Origin: Rhizomys pruinosus
Taxonomy: Eukaryota > Chordata > Mammalia > Rodentia > Spalacidae
DNA: 64,000 nucleotides
Direction: 5' to 3'
Assembly (NCBI GenBank): GCA_009823505.1
Contig: VZQC01009572.1
Span: forward strand, 1,327,070-1,391,069
Position numbers and translations under genes: made by a program. The notes under the pieces were generated by a model. It saw nothing but the letters and a program-made list of their open reading frames with translations. It searched no databases and was not told the DNA's origin. This document shows, piece by piece, positions 48,476-60,364 of this stretch (positions are counted from its first letter, which is position 1; every line of letters starts with the position of its first letter).

Positions 48476-48854
48476 TACATTCGTATACATAATATTTGAT
48501 ATATTGAATATATTTAGAAGTTATTTACAACTACAAAGATCCAAATTTATTGGCAGAAATATATGTATATGTAATTAAATATTAAACTAGCTTTTACTTG
48601 TGTCATAAGGAAATATATATGGTAGTCTACACCTTATCAATATGAACTTTAAAATATATCACGTGAATTTTCAGATGCATTATCACTAGTATGGACTTGT
48701 GGCTGTATTCCTTAGCGGCCTCCAGCAGCCCCCAAGACTCTGATCCTGTCACATTGACCCCTTTTACTTTCAGAACATTTACCTGGAATTTTCTTGTGCA
48801 GTTTTCTTATTTCGCCTCACTGGAATAAAGTATTTTAAAACTATGGAGATCCTG

Positions 48855-49001
48855 GGCCAGTGAGCTGGCTCAGTGGTAAAGGTGCTTGCTACGCAGGCCT
48901 GGGGACCTGAGTTGAATCTCCAGAACCCACAGAAAGGGGAGGGAGAAAACTGACTTCTGCAAGTTCTCATGTTTCTTTCACACATGCACCATGGTATGCA
49001 T

Positions 49002-49052
<51 letters not shown>
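48855..49052 (+). mobile_element. B2/B3-type SINE ending in (GA)n
   Basis: Head gagctggctcagtggtaaag and box-B-like gagttgaatctccag, then a GA run at 49005-49052. Confidence 0.75.
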
Positions 49053-49056
<4 letters not shown>

Positions 49057-49269
49057 AGGAGGGAAGAGGAGTCATGCTGCAGGGATTCTAAATATAGTTG
49101 TGTCCCCAGCACATAACTAGTACTTAGCACTCACCAAGAGCTCAGTAAACATTTGTTGACTAAGTGATCAAATGAATGAATGAAGTAATACTAATCAAAT
49201 GGTTTGAACAGATAGATATAGATATTTAGTGACAATCTGCCCTGCTCACAACCAAAGCTAACATTTGGT

Positions 49270-49470
49270 GAGCTGTCACCGTTCAAAACCCGTGGTATGC
49301 TGGTCCTACTTAATCCTCTCTCAAGCATTTATGGAGATTGCACCACAATTACCCTTCTGTACATGAGGAAAACTGAAACTGTCACAGATTAAAAGCTAGC
49401 ATGTGGTAGAGCTGGCGTGTGACCAGGAGTCTGGTTTTAGTGATGCGTCTTCAGCACTGACTTCCTTGGC
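49270..49470 (-). mobile_element. MIR SINE
   Basis: Antisense MIR core: gtacatgaggaaaactgaaa, then catgtggtagagctgg. Confidence 0.72.
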
Positions 49471-49479
49471 ACTGTCTCT

Positions 49480-50895
49480 CCTGGGCAGTCTGGAGCAGTA
49501 CCTCCCAGAAGCCTGCTAGCTCCACAGCAGGCTGCCCTATTGACAGCCCAAATGACATACCTGCCCAGCTATAAATAAGCTGTGCTCTCTATTCAGAATG
49601 GAAAGCTTTGTCAAAACTGTTTTCTTTAAAATGAGGGTGGGGTTTTTTTTACTCATTAAACATAAAAAATAGGCTAATTCTGACTTTTCAATAAATTAAG
49701 ACCTTATGGAGAAAAGTAATAACCCGTGCATTACCTTTTACTTGTGGAAGTATCCGAACTTTACACACAAATGATGTTTTTGCTTTGTCTAAGGCCCTAC
49801 TCCATTTTACTTTTACTATTAGATATTATTTTATTGCCTTTCACAAGTGTCTTAAATTTTTCATCAGTGAGATAAAGCCAAGTACCAATTTTAATTATTT
49901 GCAGACGTCAAGGCTGGATCATATCCCAGGGCCTTTCCTGCTTGCGGCATTTACCTGTCTGCTTTTCTTTTTATTGTACTTCCTTGGATTGTAGACAGAT
50001 ATCCTCCAGTGGCCTATAAAAAGTTTCTAATTGAGTACTATGCACTGGGCTTGGATTCTCAAAGTAACCAGTTACCACACACTCTACAGTGCCTTCTTGC
50101 TCTGTACGCCATTCTGCCCAGCACTGAACCCAGGCAATTTGCCCGGATCCCCATCTACCCCAGCTTTCCTCCCTTTGGAAAGGGGCATTGAAGTGATATG
50201 TTACATGCGTGATTCCTCAAAACCCTCATTACCCCCATGACATGCACTGAATTATCATACTCGTGAAGCTTGAGTATATCTATAATCCTTAATCCATTTT
50301 TAAGATAGCAAGAAAAGTTTTAGTTAGATGGTTTTATAAAATTGCATAGAAAGCAAACATTGGCTATGGTGGGAATCTTCTGTGCTGCCCTCCTGGCCCT
50401 CTGAGGGCTGCAGCGTGTGAAATTTTTGAAAAAGCACAATGAGGAGAGAGTGTTTGTCGGGCCCCTGCTCTTCGTGTGGGCTTAGCTTAGTTTCCTCTCT
50501 GTGGAGATGGACTGATAACATCACACACAGAGGAGCAGAGGCTAGAGGACACATCGGCCTCCATCTTCCTCTAGGTCTCCAGTTGAATGGGATTTCCCTG
50601 ACCCGAAAGATCATGTACCAACCCCCATCAAGGACTTTGAACTCTCGGAACTTTTCCTTTATAGTTGATATTATAGTTAACAACCATCTCCCTGATGAGA
50701 CTACAAGCTCCTTGGACAAGAGAGTGGCCCATCGTGCTGTCTGTCTTACTTGATCCAACCAGGCTAAGTATCTAGACACTACTAAAGAATGAATGCATGA
50801 AAAAGTGAATGAACATGCATAGACTTTGTGAGTTGTTGAATAGTATTCAAGGTGGAGGTTAATAGCAACATGGTTATTAAGCATCTACTCCCTCC
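49480..50895. other. Intronic DNA, no gene recognised
   Basis: A 186-aa minus ORF (50324-50884) overlaps a plus ORF (50439-50753). Neither has splice signals, a recognisable domain or a start context I can defend. Confidence 0.5.
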
Positions 50896-50899
50896 TAGA

Positions 50900-51050
50900 T
50901 ACAACATAAGCATGTAACATATATTGTTTCATAATATAATAAAAAATGCCATAAGAACCATTATTATCCCAACAGATTAAGAAGGTGAGACTTCAGAAGG
51001 TAGGTAACTTGTCTAAAATAACATCATCATGCTAGAATCAATGCATTCAT
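50900..51050 (-). mobile_element. MIR-like remnant
   Basis: Antisense MIR-like core: ccattattatcccaacagat, then gaaggtaggtaacttgtc. Confidence 0.6.
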
Positions 51051-51103
51051 GTTTTTCTACATCCTTTGTAGCAGCAAAACACAATCAAATAAAAATTAAC
51101 CCA

Positions 51104-51243
51104 ATTCATCTGGGTGTGGTGGTACACACCTTTATTCCCATCACTCATGATGATGCAGAGGCTGACAGATCTCTGTGAGTTCAAGGCCAGCCTGATCTGC
51201 ATAGCAAGTTCCAGGCCAGCTGGGAGACCCTGTCTAAAAAATA
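51104..51243 (+). mobile_element. B1 SINE with target-site duplication
   Basis: ctgggtgtggtggtacacac to an A-rich tail. The duplication taacccaattca is on both sides. Confidence 0.93.
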
Positions 51244-51249
51244 AAACTA

Positions 51250-52035
51250 ACCCAATTCAACAATCTAGACTGTGGCGCCCACTTTAATTCTGACTTGACC
51301 GTGAGATAATAGGTGAACGTGCTGAGCCTGGCCCCTCAGTGATGAGAGCCGAAAATTAAGCAGGTCTTCTTGGTTAAGCTTTGAAAACCCTGCAAACTTA
51401 AATGACTATAATAATTTGAACATTGTGTCTTGAGACAAAAATGAATGTTTATTTTTCTAAAAGACAATTAGAAAGTAGGCCCTCAGGTTTTACAATCTAA
51501 CTGCAAAGACATACTCCTCAGTAAAATAACAAAATAATTAATGGTAACATCACTGACCTACACCAAGTTCATTCTCCACAAACTCAAGAAAATGAAATGC
51601 CTACAGCATGATTTTAATCTAATCTTGATATTTAACCTTATTTTATGCAGATTGATATCAGCTTTTAAAATAGCTCCTTTTAAAATTCTAGAGGCATGCA
51701 TTTCTGCTTATAGTTTTCCTCTATTAAGATTTTTTTCTCCTATAGAAGCTTGGTCCCTTCTATTTTTATTTTAGAAACCAAAACCTAAATTACTTATAGG
51801 TTTTAATTAGTAGCCTGTCCTAATAAATGCATATTTCTGGGGAACTAATTATGGCAATTAATATAATTATAAGCAATGAATTGTTAGGATGAAACAGGAC
51901 TTACAAAACTGATGTGGTAATTATAGTATCAAGCTTAAAGAGATCTGTAACAAAGATTCTAAATAATGTAGTGTTTGTATACTTTGTGGCAAAAAAGTAA
52001 ACTAAAAAAATAGATTCAAATTCAAGTACACTGTG
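51250..52035. other. AT-rich intronic DNA, no gene recognised
   Basis: No repeat or exon identified. Confidence 0.55.
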
Positions 52036-52047
52036 GTGAATTACTCT

Positions 52048-52207
52048 TTTTTTGGGGGGGGGCGGTCTTTTCCAGACAGGGTCTCCCTGTAGCCCCAGCT
52101 GTCCTGGAACTCACTCTGTAGACCAGGCTGGCCTGGAACTCAAAAAGATCCGCCTGCCTCTGCCTCCCAAGTGCTAGGATTAAAGGCGTGCGCCACCATA
52201 CCCGGCT
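52048..52207 (-). mobile_element. B1 SINE with target-site duplication
   Basis: T/G run, cagacagggtctccctgtag, head gccaccatacccggc. The duplication tgaattactctt is on both sides. Confidence 0.95.
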
Positions 52208-52399
52208 TGAATTACTCTTCTAAAACACAGGATAGCATCTAGTTTTCTGTGATTTAGGAGGTAATATTATTTCAGGTTTAGCTGTATCTTTATTAATCAC
52301 TGTCTGTCCATCACTAAGTAAAAATTCCTTTAGCAAGGTCAAATATCTGGGAGTTATTTTATTGTTAACTAGGAGGAGTTAATATGTTCATTGTGCCAT

Positions 52400-53148
52400 A
52401 GCTGATCATGCACAGAGAATATATGTCTGAGAGATGCCCAGCTCGAAGTGACACCTTTATAGTGGAGCCTCTACACCTAAGGTTCCTGGGAAGGTAGTGG
52501 AACGGGGGTGGAGAGAAAACTCATCCATCCCTCAACTCTCACCAGCAAGACTTCCTCATACGACAGAGTGTGATGTGCACGGAAAGGCCACAGCTGTCCA
52601 AGTTTTCAAGACAAAGATACTTAAGAATGTGTGTCCCTAGGTAGGACTCCTGTATTGAACTTCACCCACCCATAGCTCAGATTCCATTGCAGAAGAGTGG
52701 GTAGGAAGACTGTAAGAGGCAGGGCTGCTGCCTGAACATAAGGAAACGGAGGCTCCCAGGCCACTGGGAACTTGCAACAATGGTCACAGCCTGCGCAAGA
52801 CCCATGCTGACTCAATCAGACAAAAACCCGGCATCGACCTGGGGAAATGGGCAGCAGGTCCCAACCCCAGCTGAGGAACTATTGGCAACTGATAACTGCT
52901 GGATGAGGAAGAGTAGATCTTCTTTAAGGGAGAGAATCAGACAGGCTGCCTAGACTATAGTGGATGAACTTACACCAAGCGACATCTGGGTACAAATGCT
53001 TGACTGGATAAGATTTAAATGATAAGGCAGAATGCATGAAAGCTGGTGGGGGGTGCTATTGGAAGGTATGGATGGGGGGGTCTAAATTTGATTAGATTCT
53101 ATTGTATGAAATGCACAAAAACTCAGTAAAAAATATATTTTTAAAATA
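52400..53148 (+). mobile_element. L1 (Lx-type) long 3' region
   Basis: Colinear with 22990-23700: ccctcaactctcaccagcaa, ccatagctcag, agcgacatctgggtacaaat, ggtctaaatttgattag, then an A/T-rich end. Confidence 0.65.
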
Positions 53149-53155
53149 CATTGTT

Positions 53156-53308
53156 GCCGGGCGTGGTGGCGCATGCCTTTAATCCTAGCACTTGGGAGGC
53201 AGAGGCAGGCGGATCTTTGTGAGTTCAAGGCCAGCCTGGTTTACAATGTGAGTTCCAGGACAGCTGGGGCTACAGGGAGACCCTGTCTCGAAAAGACCAA
53301 AAAAAAAT
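53156..53308 (+). mobile_element. B1 SINE, well preserved
   Basis: gccgggcgtggtggcgcatg through ggctacagggagaccctg to poly(A). It has the 'cagctggggctacaggg' variant common to the young B1s of this window. Confidence 0.95.
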
Positions 53309-53339
53309 GTTCACTTTACACAAATTGCTATATAGATTC

Positions 53340-53364
53340 NAAAAAAAAAAAAAAAAAAAAAAAA
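53340..53364. other. N followed by a poly(A) run: assembly join
   Basis: A single N followed by 24 A. As at 12079, the join falls in a homopolymer. Confidence 0.85.
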
Positions 53365-54850
53365 CATTGTGTTGAAAGTTGTAGCTGAAGTGATCTCAGT
53401 GTAACTGTTAAAATCCTTCCACCCCCAATTGTCATTTTAATCTTGCATATTTTGGTAAAATTTAGCCATTGGTCTAACATGTACTAAGCTAGGTTTGCCA
53501 GATAGGTACATATATACAAAATAAATGTTCTTTCATGTAAAAAATTTAAACCAATTGGTAGGAACTTGAACTTAAATAAAAATTGGAAAAAAAAAATCCA
53601 GGATATGGTTCTTGTAAGACATACGAATATAAAGATAAATTCAGAGATGAGTAGGTCTCAGGATCAGGGAAGGGCTCCTGTGCTGTGTGGAATCCCGCTG
53701 TGGGCCACACTGTGTCACAGTGAGCCTTTCAGTACTCTTCAGTAGCCAAGTCTTCTAGGAAAATCCACATCAGAGAACAAAGTAAATCACCTAGAATTTG
53801 ATGCCTGTAATGGACTTTTCCCAAATGGCCTGGAATTTGAGTATTGTTTCTATTAGGTTATAAAAAGGGACCAAACACCCTGAGCCTCCAGATAAAAAGG
53901 CACATGAGGTTTAAATCACGCCAGGAACAAGATTTACTTCCATGTGAGATTACCAGCAAGGGCTGCCTGCAAGAGCTGCCTGCAGACACGTGGTGGAACA
54001 AGCAACATGGCAGGGAGAGAGAGGGAGAGAAAGAGAGATAGAGAGATGGTGCCTGGGGCCACCTACTTATAGCCAGGGGGTGGGGCCTCAGGTACAGAGG
54101 AAGTGGTCAGAAGATTGACAGCCTCTGAAGGAAGTAAGCGGCTGTGTCCCTTGGGATTCTGGGAAGCCCAGACATAACAGTTTCTGTTTTCAACCTGAAA
54201 CAATGTTCTGTTGGTTCAGATGGACACTTATAAATGACTGGGGTTTAATACAATGCACACAGACAGATTTCTACTGGATGGTAAGGAGTTCCAGCTGTAA
54301 CCCCAGGAGGCATGTGGTTGTGGTGACATAGTCCTGCTGACGCTGAGTGCCCACCACACCGGTAAACGATTAACCTCTCACTCTCAACCTAACATCCCCC
54401 GCTCATGTCACACATAAAACCTCAGATTTTTCTTGAAATGAAATTTTATAGCTAGAAATATTTGAGTTATTTCATCCAACTTCCCTTCAGATTCATTACC
54501 CGACTCATCCATTTCCTCAGCAAGATTAGATGCCCCATCTGTGTCAAGATGACAGAACAAGCCACTGACTTGGCATCTACTGGCGTAAACACCACAGGGA
54601 ATGCCATAGAGACATGTAAAAATGCAGTTCCGGCAGGTTCTCCGAGGGGAAGTTTAGGAGGGCACATATGTTGGGGGACGTTATCTGCATGAGAAAGATC
54701 CAGAAAAACAACTCTGAGGAACTGGTAACTGAGACATAAAGGCCAAGAGAAAGGAAGTGGATCCCCACCCTGGAGAATGATGTATAGTCACGCTCTGCCT
54801 TGCAGGAAGAACTGAGAAGGCCACAGCGTAGAGAGAGCAGGAAACATGGT
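53365..54850. other. Intronic DNA, possible unassigned LTR at 53830-54420
   Basis: A GA-rich stretch (54009-54046) and blocks such as ggtggggcctcaggtac are LTR-like, but no termini or duplication are visible. No exon identified. Confidence 0.4.
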
Positions 54851-54859
54851 ATTCTTGTT

Positions 54860-55240
54860 TGCCCTCTATTACTGTGACAAAACACTCTGACAAACTCCAC
54901 ATTGCACAGGGAAGAGGTTATTTAGCTTACGTCTCCCAAGTTACATTTTATCACTGAGGGAGCCCAAGGCAGGAACCTGGAGGCAGAAGGTGAAGCACAG
55001 GCCGTGGAAGAATGCTGCTTACTGGCTTGCTCCTCTGGCCCATCCTCAGCCTGCTTTCTTATACAATACAGAACAGCCTGCCTAGGGGTGACACTGGCCA
55101 CAGTGGGCTAGGCCCTCTCACATCACTCAACAATCAAGAAAATATCCCCACAGACATGGCCATAGCCAGTCCAATGGAGGCAATTCTCCAGTTGAGGCTC
55201 TCTCAACCCAGGTATATCAAGTTGACCCTGATCCAGCACA
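54860..55240 (-). mobile_element. MaLR LTR, ORR1-like
   Basis: Antisense order: attactgtgacaaaacactc, ggcaggaacctggaggcag, cttactggcttgctcctctg, ccacagtgggctagg, ending tccagcaca. Confidence 0.78.
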
Positions 55241-56798
55241 CAAGGGTTGTAGCATGGAAGGAGATAAGGAAACAGGTGTTCACAGATGCTAAGAGGGCTC
55301 TGAAGCATCGGGAAGCCATTGAGGAGCTGTAAGTGAAGAAAAGGAAAGGTGTCAGTCACATATTGTGTAAGTCAACTCTGGCTGCCTTTGGAGAAAGGAC
55401 GGGCAGAATACTAGAGCAGACACAGTGTATCAGTGGAGAGGCCATGGCCAGCCCAGAGAGGAAGCATAATCACGTAGATGCCATTGCTGGAGGAAAAGAC
55501 GGGAGGATTGAGTGCAGGTTGGAAATGGGAAGTGTCAGTCCAGGTTTCCAGGCTAGTGTGTCTCTGGGACACTGGAGAGCACATATACAGCATGGAGCTC
55601 AGAGAGGAATGGCCTGCAGATGTACACTAGTGAGTCATATGGTGTCTGAGACCCCTACTTGAACATCTTTAAAATGATGAAAAACTTTAAACAGATATGA
55701 TTTAATTCACTTCTGTACTTTAGACAAATGGAAGTATTCTTCTACATGATAGGGCTTCAGAAACTTAAAAAATCTGGCAGCATGGTATATACCCCCTCAC
55801 CTTTTCAATATCCACCTTAGGTCTCCTGACCAGCAGAATCTCTTTCCAAATTTGGTAATCTACCACTTGCTCAGGAAGAAAACATTCATCTATCCATCTA
55901 TATCACTTTCCCTCAGCCTTGAGTATTTGGAGCTTCCTTTGTATGGTGTGTTTCACACACCTGTGCATCTGTTGTGTAAGAGTGCTTTTAAGTCCATCCT
56001 TTACAAAGTTGCAGCACTACAACAAGGGCTGATGGTCCCAGCTGACTAAAGTAGAGGAATTGGACAGACCAGAAGAGGCCAATGGCTCATAAAGGCCCAG
56101 GACTGGAGGGAATTGGGGAGTTGCTCAGGACCATCATCATAGTAGTCAATTTGGTTGGGTCGTGAAGGTGGTACAACAGTAGGTTTCCAGATAGTGGGCA
56201 GTCTATAGCATTAATGTCTATCATCACCCTCACCTGCACTATTAGTAGAGGCCAATGTTGGTCACAAGCCCCACCGTCCAGGATGATCTGAGGTCCTTGA
56301 GCAGCCTTCCATGTGATCATTTAGAGACCTGTGTTCTCTTAATCTACCGGGTCATTTGGGAGCCTTAAAGCCTTCTATAGGATCTTCTGGGTCTCATCAA
56401 GAGATGAAAGGGAGCTGGAGGGTTTTGCATGAGGTTCTTTCTAGCTGCTGGGAAATAGCCAACACTTCTTGCATTCCATTTTCCCAAACCCACGCATGCA
56501 TCCCACATACCTTCTGGACACAGAGCAAGAAGCACCTGCATCATCACGGAGGTGACACCAGCTCACTCTCTTTCTCCCTAGAATCTCCAGGATTCAGGAT
56601 TCATCCTGTTGCCCACCAAATTTAGAATAGGCTCTTAGCATTTTAAGACTTTCAGCATGACCCTAGCCTTTCCATCCAGCTGATCGGGTCCCTCTTAGCC
56701 TCCCAAGCTTGCCTGCCCTTCTCTTCTTCCATCCTTATTTCAGTATTTCCTTCTGCCCAGAGCACCCAGCATCTCTTATTCTTGAATTATACCAGTTG
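55241..56798. other. Intronic DNA, no gene recognised
   Basis: It lies between two oppositely oriented MaLR LTRs, so it is not a provirus interior. ORFs at 55333-55662 and 56356-56625 have no splice context. Confidence 0.5.
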
Positions 56799-56803
56799 CT
56801 CAG

Positions 56804-57202
56804 TGTGCTGGATAGCTTTAGTGTCAACTTGACACACCTGGGTTGAGGGAGCCTCAATTGGCTCCATTGGATTGGCCTGTGGCCACATCTGTGGAGTATT
56901 GTCTTGATGGTCGAGCAGTGTGGGAGGGCCCAGCCCACAACGAGTGGTGCCACCCTGGGCAGGTGGTTGTGTATGGTATAAGAAGGCAGGCTGGGCATGA
57001 GCCAGAGGAGTGAGCAAGCCAGTGAACAGTATTCCTCCATGGCTTGTGCTTCAGCTCCTGCCTCCAGGTTCCTGACCTGAGTTCTTGCCTTGGGCTCCTT
57101 GAGAATTGTAACCCAGGAGATGTAAGCTGAATAAACCCTTTCCTCCCCAAGTTGGTGTTGGTCAGAGTGTTTTGTCACAGCAATGGAAGACAAACTTCGA
57201 CA
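56804..57202 (+). mobile_element. MaLR solo LTR (ORR1-like) with 5-bp duplication
   Basis: 399 bases from TGTGCTGG to TTCGACA, flanked by perfect CTCAG repeats (56799-56803 and 57203-57207). Shows the ORR1-type marks gtgtcaacttgacacacctg, a 'tataagaaggcagg' TATA-like region and an 'aataaaccctttcctcccc' polyadenylation region. The minus ORFs crossing it are spurious. Confidence 0.9.
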
Positions 57203-57207
57203 CTCAG

Positions 57208-57637
57208 TGACCATTGACTTCGTTCCCATATGTGGGATCACCTCCCCTGGACTCCCCAAGAGCCAGCAACATCTTCTCTATTTTGCAATCTCTAGGAAAT
57301 ACCCTACCTGAGAGAGTACACAATTAAATATTTGTTTAGTTGAGGCAAATAATTTTATTTAAATTATTTCCTTAATGAGAAAATAAGATATATTTTAGTA
57401 AGTATTTGGAAGAACAGTTTGCAGTACTATTTCTCAGATAATGAGGAGTATACAAATTACCTGAGGATCCTTGCAAGTCCTCTCTCGTTTCCTCAAAAAC
57501 ATCATATAAATTTCATACATCTTACACATTATCTGTGTTAAGTGTTGAGAGATCCAATCATATGACATCAGAAGTACTGCAACAATATTTGTCACTTCTC
57601 CATTAATGGACCGTTATTGCTTTCCTTTAACAAACAG
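57208..57637. other. Intronic DNA upstream of an exon
   Basis: No repeat recognised. It ends in the polypyrimidine-AG acceptor of the exon at 57638. Confidence 0.6.
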
Positions 57638-57774
57638 ACCAGTTCATCAACCGAGGAGCAGGCAGCATCCGGAACAGTAAAAGTCAAGATGTTTGCCACA
57701 TTGCCTTTGGATCCAGAGTTCTTGGACCACCTCCACTCTCTGGCAGAAGGACTAACCTGAGGCTGTCCAATGAG
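57638..57774 (+). CDS. Cfap20dc: Coding exon of a CFAP20 domain-containing protein gene
   Basis: 137 bases with acceptor tttcctttaacaaacag and donor GAG|GTGGGA. It starts in phase 1 (AC completes the split Asp codon) and ends in phase 0. Peptide features: [17 protein letters not shown], then [19 protein letters not shown]. It is basic, Ser/Pro-rich and likely disordered. It fits directly after the SAES end of the exon at 39929 and before the TVRSNG start of the exon at 58399, in the order I recall for CFAP20DC. A minus-strand ORF on the same bases (57592-57834) is a shadow. Confidence 0.78.
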
Positions 57775-58398
57775 GTGGGAGGAAAGTTTGAAGAGTTTAC
57801 CCAAGCAGGGGTGCTGAGGTGAAGGATAAGACATGGGTTGTGTGGGAGAGAGAGAAGCTACCTATCTGCCCAAAGATTTAAATCATTTTATAACAGGAAT
57901 TTGGGATTTTAAAAGACCTCAATTGTTTTTTTCTGTCACGTCAACATAATTAAAATTTTTGAGTAGTCTTTTCATCAAATGTGGTGCCAAATCTTGGGAA
58001 ATATGAGAGCATTTTGCTATCTCCTCCAAAGAGAAGTTGGATCAAGACCAGAAACAACACAATGAACAGATTCTCAAGTGTTCTGCTTTTATTTTTAACT
58101 TCCTTTGAATTTTTGGCATACACCATGATTCCCTCAGCTCCTACCTGTTGAAGATAGGATGGAACACATAAGCACATTTTAATTTGGGCACCTAGGAAAC
58201 TTGGTTCTTCTCTGTTTGATCTCGTTATTTGTCTCGTTTTGTTTCTGATTTTCTAGACCTTCCTTTTGCATCACTTTTATCTGTAATTCCTCTCGTTTCC
58301 TCTCACTTATTTTTCCAAATTTTTCCCATGTATATTTTATAAAAAATAAATGTAATTTCTATATTTTTAACGTACAGATTACTTCCTTTTCCTTATAG
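57775..58398. other. Short 624-bp intron
   Basis: Starts GTGGGA and ends ttccttatag. AT-rich, without recognisable repeats. Confidence 0.7.
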
Positions 58399-58561
58399 AC
58401 AGTGAGGTCAAATGGGCCTAAAAATAGTCAGCTGAACAAGCAGCCCACAGCAGAGAAGTGTGTTAACAGTGCAGAAATGTCAGCCTTGCCAATACCTGAG
58501 TCTGAGGAGCCGAGAGAAAAAGGAAATATTTGTCAAATGAAACAGACCACACCTCATCCTG
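58399..58561 (+). CDS. Cfap20dc: Coding exon of a CFAP20 domain-containing protein gene
   Basis: 163 bases, acceptor cttttccttatag and donor CTG|GTAAGG. It starts in phase 0, which matches the phase 0 end of the previous exon, and ends in phase 1. Peptide features: TVRSNGPKNSQ, EKCVNSAEMSALPIPESEE and QMKQTTPHP. It is polar and low-complexity, with no catalytic motif. An alternative acceptor four bases downstream (ACAG) would suit direct splicing from 40066 and skip the 57638 exon in frame. Confidence 0.78.
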
Positions 58562-58689
58562 GTAAGGGTCATATGGAAAGAGAAGTAGTGAGCAGAAAAG
58601 AGTGAGAAGTGTTCTTGTTGAGATCAATCGAGTTATATTCAAGATTCGATCTTAAGTCTGGAGAATTACTATTTAATAACAAATTGTTG

Positions 58690-58850
58690 CTGCTGTTGTT
58701 GTTTGATATAGGATCCCACTATGTGGTCCTGGCTGGCCTAGAACTCTCTATGAAGACCAGCCTGGCCTAGGACTTACAGAGTTATGTGAGTCTGCCTCTT
58801 GCCTCCTAAATCCTGGGACTAAAAGTGTGCACCACCACACCAGGCTTGAA
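58690..58850 (-). mobile_element. Old B1 SINE
   Basis: Antisense, diverged: ataggatcccactatgtggt, then cctgggactaaaagtgtgca. Confidence 0.8.
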
Positions 58851-59368
58851 ATATACTCGGAGGTCTCACACATGGCGTTACCTTCAGTGCCCTCTCTTAT
58901 TCATTCCACTCTTCCATATTGCTATGGTGTCCTGAAAATGATGCCAAAATAAAATGGTTTCTGATTATCATTCTACTTTAGAAACTCCATGTTCAGTTTA
59001 ACTTTTCTTACCATAATTTCAATTTCTGTTTGCAAAGTTCAATTTCAGTTTGCAAAGTGCCTTTTGTTTTCTCTCACTGAATTAAAAACGATTTTGTAAG
59101 AAAAGACTTTTGTTCTGTTTTAGATTGAGAGTTTGGATCTAACAGAGAAGTAAAATGATTTGTAGTTTACATTTATGAGAAAAATTAAGGCCAGAACTCA
59201 AGACTTGAAATTGTTTTCTAATTTTTCTACCCTTCCTGGCCTGATTTCACAGAGAGAAGAAAGGAGGGACATTTGAATGTATTTGACTTGAGTTATAAAT
59301 TAATAATCATCATTACAGACTGTATCCCCCATGGGGATAAAAACTAGCATGGGAAATTAATAACATAG
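58851..59368. other. Intronic DNA, no gene recognised
   Basis: A 'tttcagtttgcaaag' block is locally repeated at about 59020-59060. Nothing else is recognisable. Confidence 0.55.
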
Positions 59369-59369
59369 C

Positions 59370-59600
59370 TATCGAGTCCTGGTTCTACCAACACCAGGCC
59401 TGGTTCTCATTTCTTACACCCTCGGAGCCTTAGTTTGCTTATCTGTAAAGTAGGGATGAGATTACCCCAGGCAGTGGCAGTCATAGAGAGCCGCAGCTGC
59501 CTCTAAGGGTCCTTGTGAGGAGCCAATGACAAAAACCAGTTGAGTGGATCCCATTGCTCGAGGAGATGGCTTAGTAAATATGAAATGCTACTATGGTTAC
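59370..59600 (+). mobile_element. MIR SINE
   Basis: Sense MIR: cggagccttagtttgcttat, ctgtaaagtagggatgag, ccttgtgaggagccaatgac. Confidence 0.8.
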
Positions 59601-59807
59601 TATGATTATTGATTAAATATTAATTTACACTTCAATGTTCTCCAAGCTTGACCTCAGTTCTCCAGACTTCTTTGGAAAACTACTCCCTCCCTTATTCAGC
59701 TCCACTTCCTCTTTATAGGAAACACAATGTTTTATATTTTTGTCAAATTCATTCTTATAATTTTTAGTACAGCATGTTATATGGGTAACTTCCATCAAAT
59801 TCCTTCT

Positions 59808-59942
59808 TTCTTTCATTTTTGAGATAGGGTCTGGCCTATAACTTGCCACATAAACCAGGCTGGCCCTGAACTCACAGAGATCCACCTGCCTCTGCCCCCT
59901 GAATGCAGGGATTAAAGGCCTGTGCCATCATACCCAGACTGT
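59808..59942 (-). mobile_element. B1 SINE
   Basis: Antisense: ttttgagatagggtctggcc, then gcagggattaaaggcctgtg. Confidence 0.88.
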
Positions 59943-60149
59943 CATTCAGATTTTTTGTAGCCCTCTATAAATGTTATGAATTTTATTCTATGACTAAAAA
60001 GTATTAGTCATATAGAAATCCTAATACTGGAATAGTAATGAATACCTATTTCTGCAAAGAACTAAGTCATATTTTTGATAGAGCCTGAAATTGTGTCACA
60101 GTGATGCATGAATATTCTCATTATAGTGGTAATTAAACTTAATGTATTT

Positions 60150-60223
60150 TGGGGGGTCTTTTCAAGACAGGGTCTCCCTGTAGCCCCAGCTGTCCTGGAA
60201 CTCACTCTGTAGACCAGGCTGGC
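60150..60223 (-). mobile_element. 5'-truncated B1 with target-site duplication
   Basis: Only the 3' half of B1 is present. The duplication aa(c/t)ttaatgtatt flanks the fragment on both sides, so truncation occurred at insertion. Confidence 0.88.
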
Positions 60224-60364
60224 TAAATTTAATGTATTATGTCAAGCAATATAGTATTTTCTGTCCTGGCTTTTGTTCTCTGATATGGAAGTGTACCAGT
60301 CAGTCCACCTATTATCCATCCACATCCCACTTGAGAACCATCAGCAGATAAGAACAGAAATTTT

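Noticed and set aside
50324..50884. 186-aa minus-strand ORF in single-copy-looking DNA
   Set aside because: It is the longest non-repeat ORF, but it has no recognisable domain or splice or promoter signals, and a plus-strand ORF overlaps it. One such ORF is expected by chance in 64 kb.
54462..54692. Possible exon reading CPICVKMTEQATD
   Set aside because: Flanking AG/GT sites do not give a phase-consistent exon and no family is recognised.
54860..57202. MaLR provirus with two LTRs
   Set aside because: The two LTRs are in opposite orientations and the right one has its own 5-bp duplication, so they are separate solo insertions.
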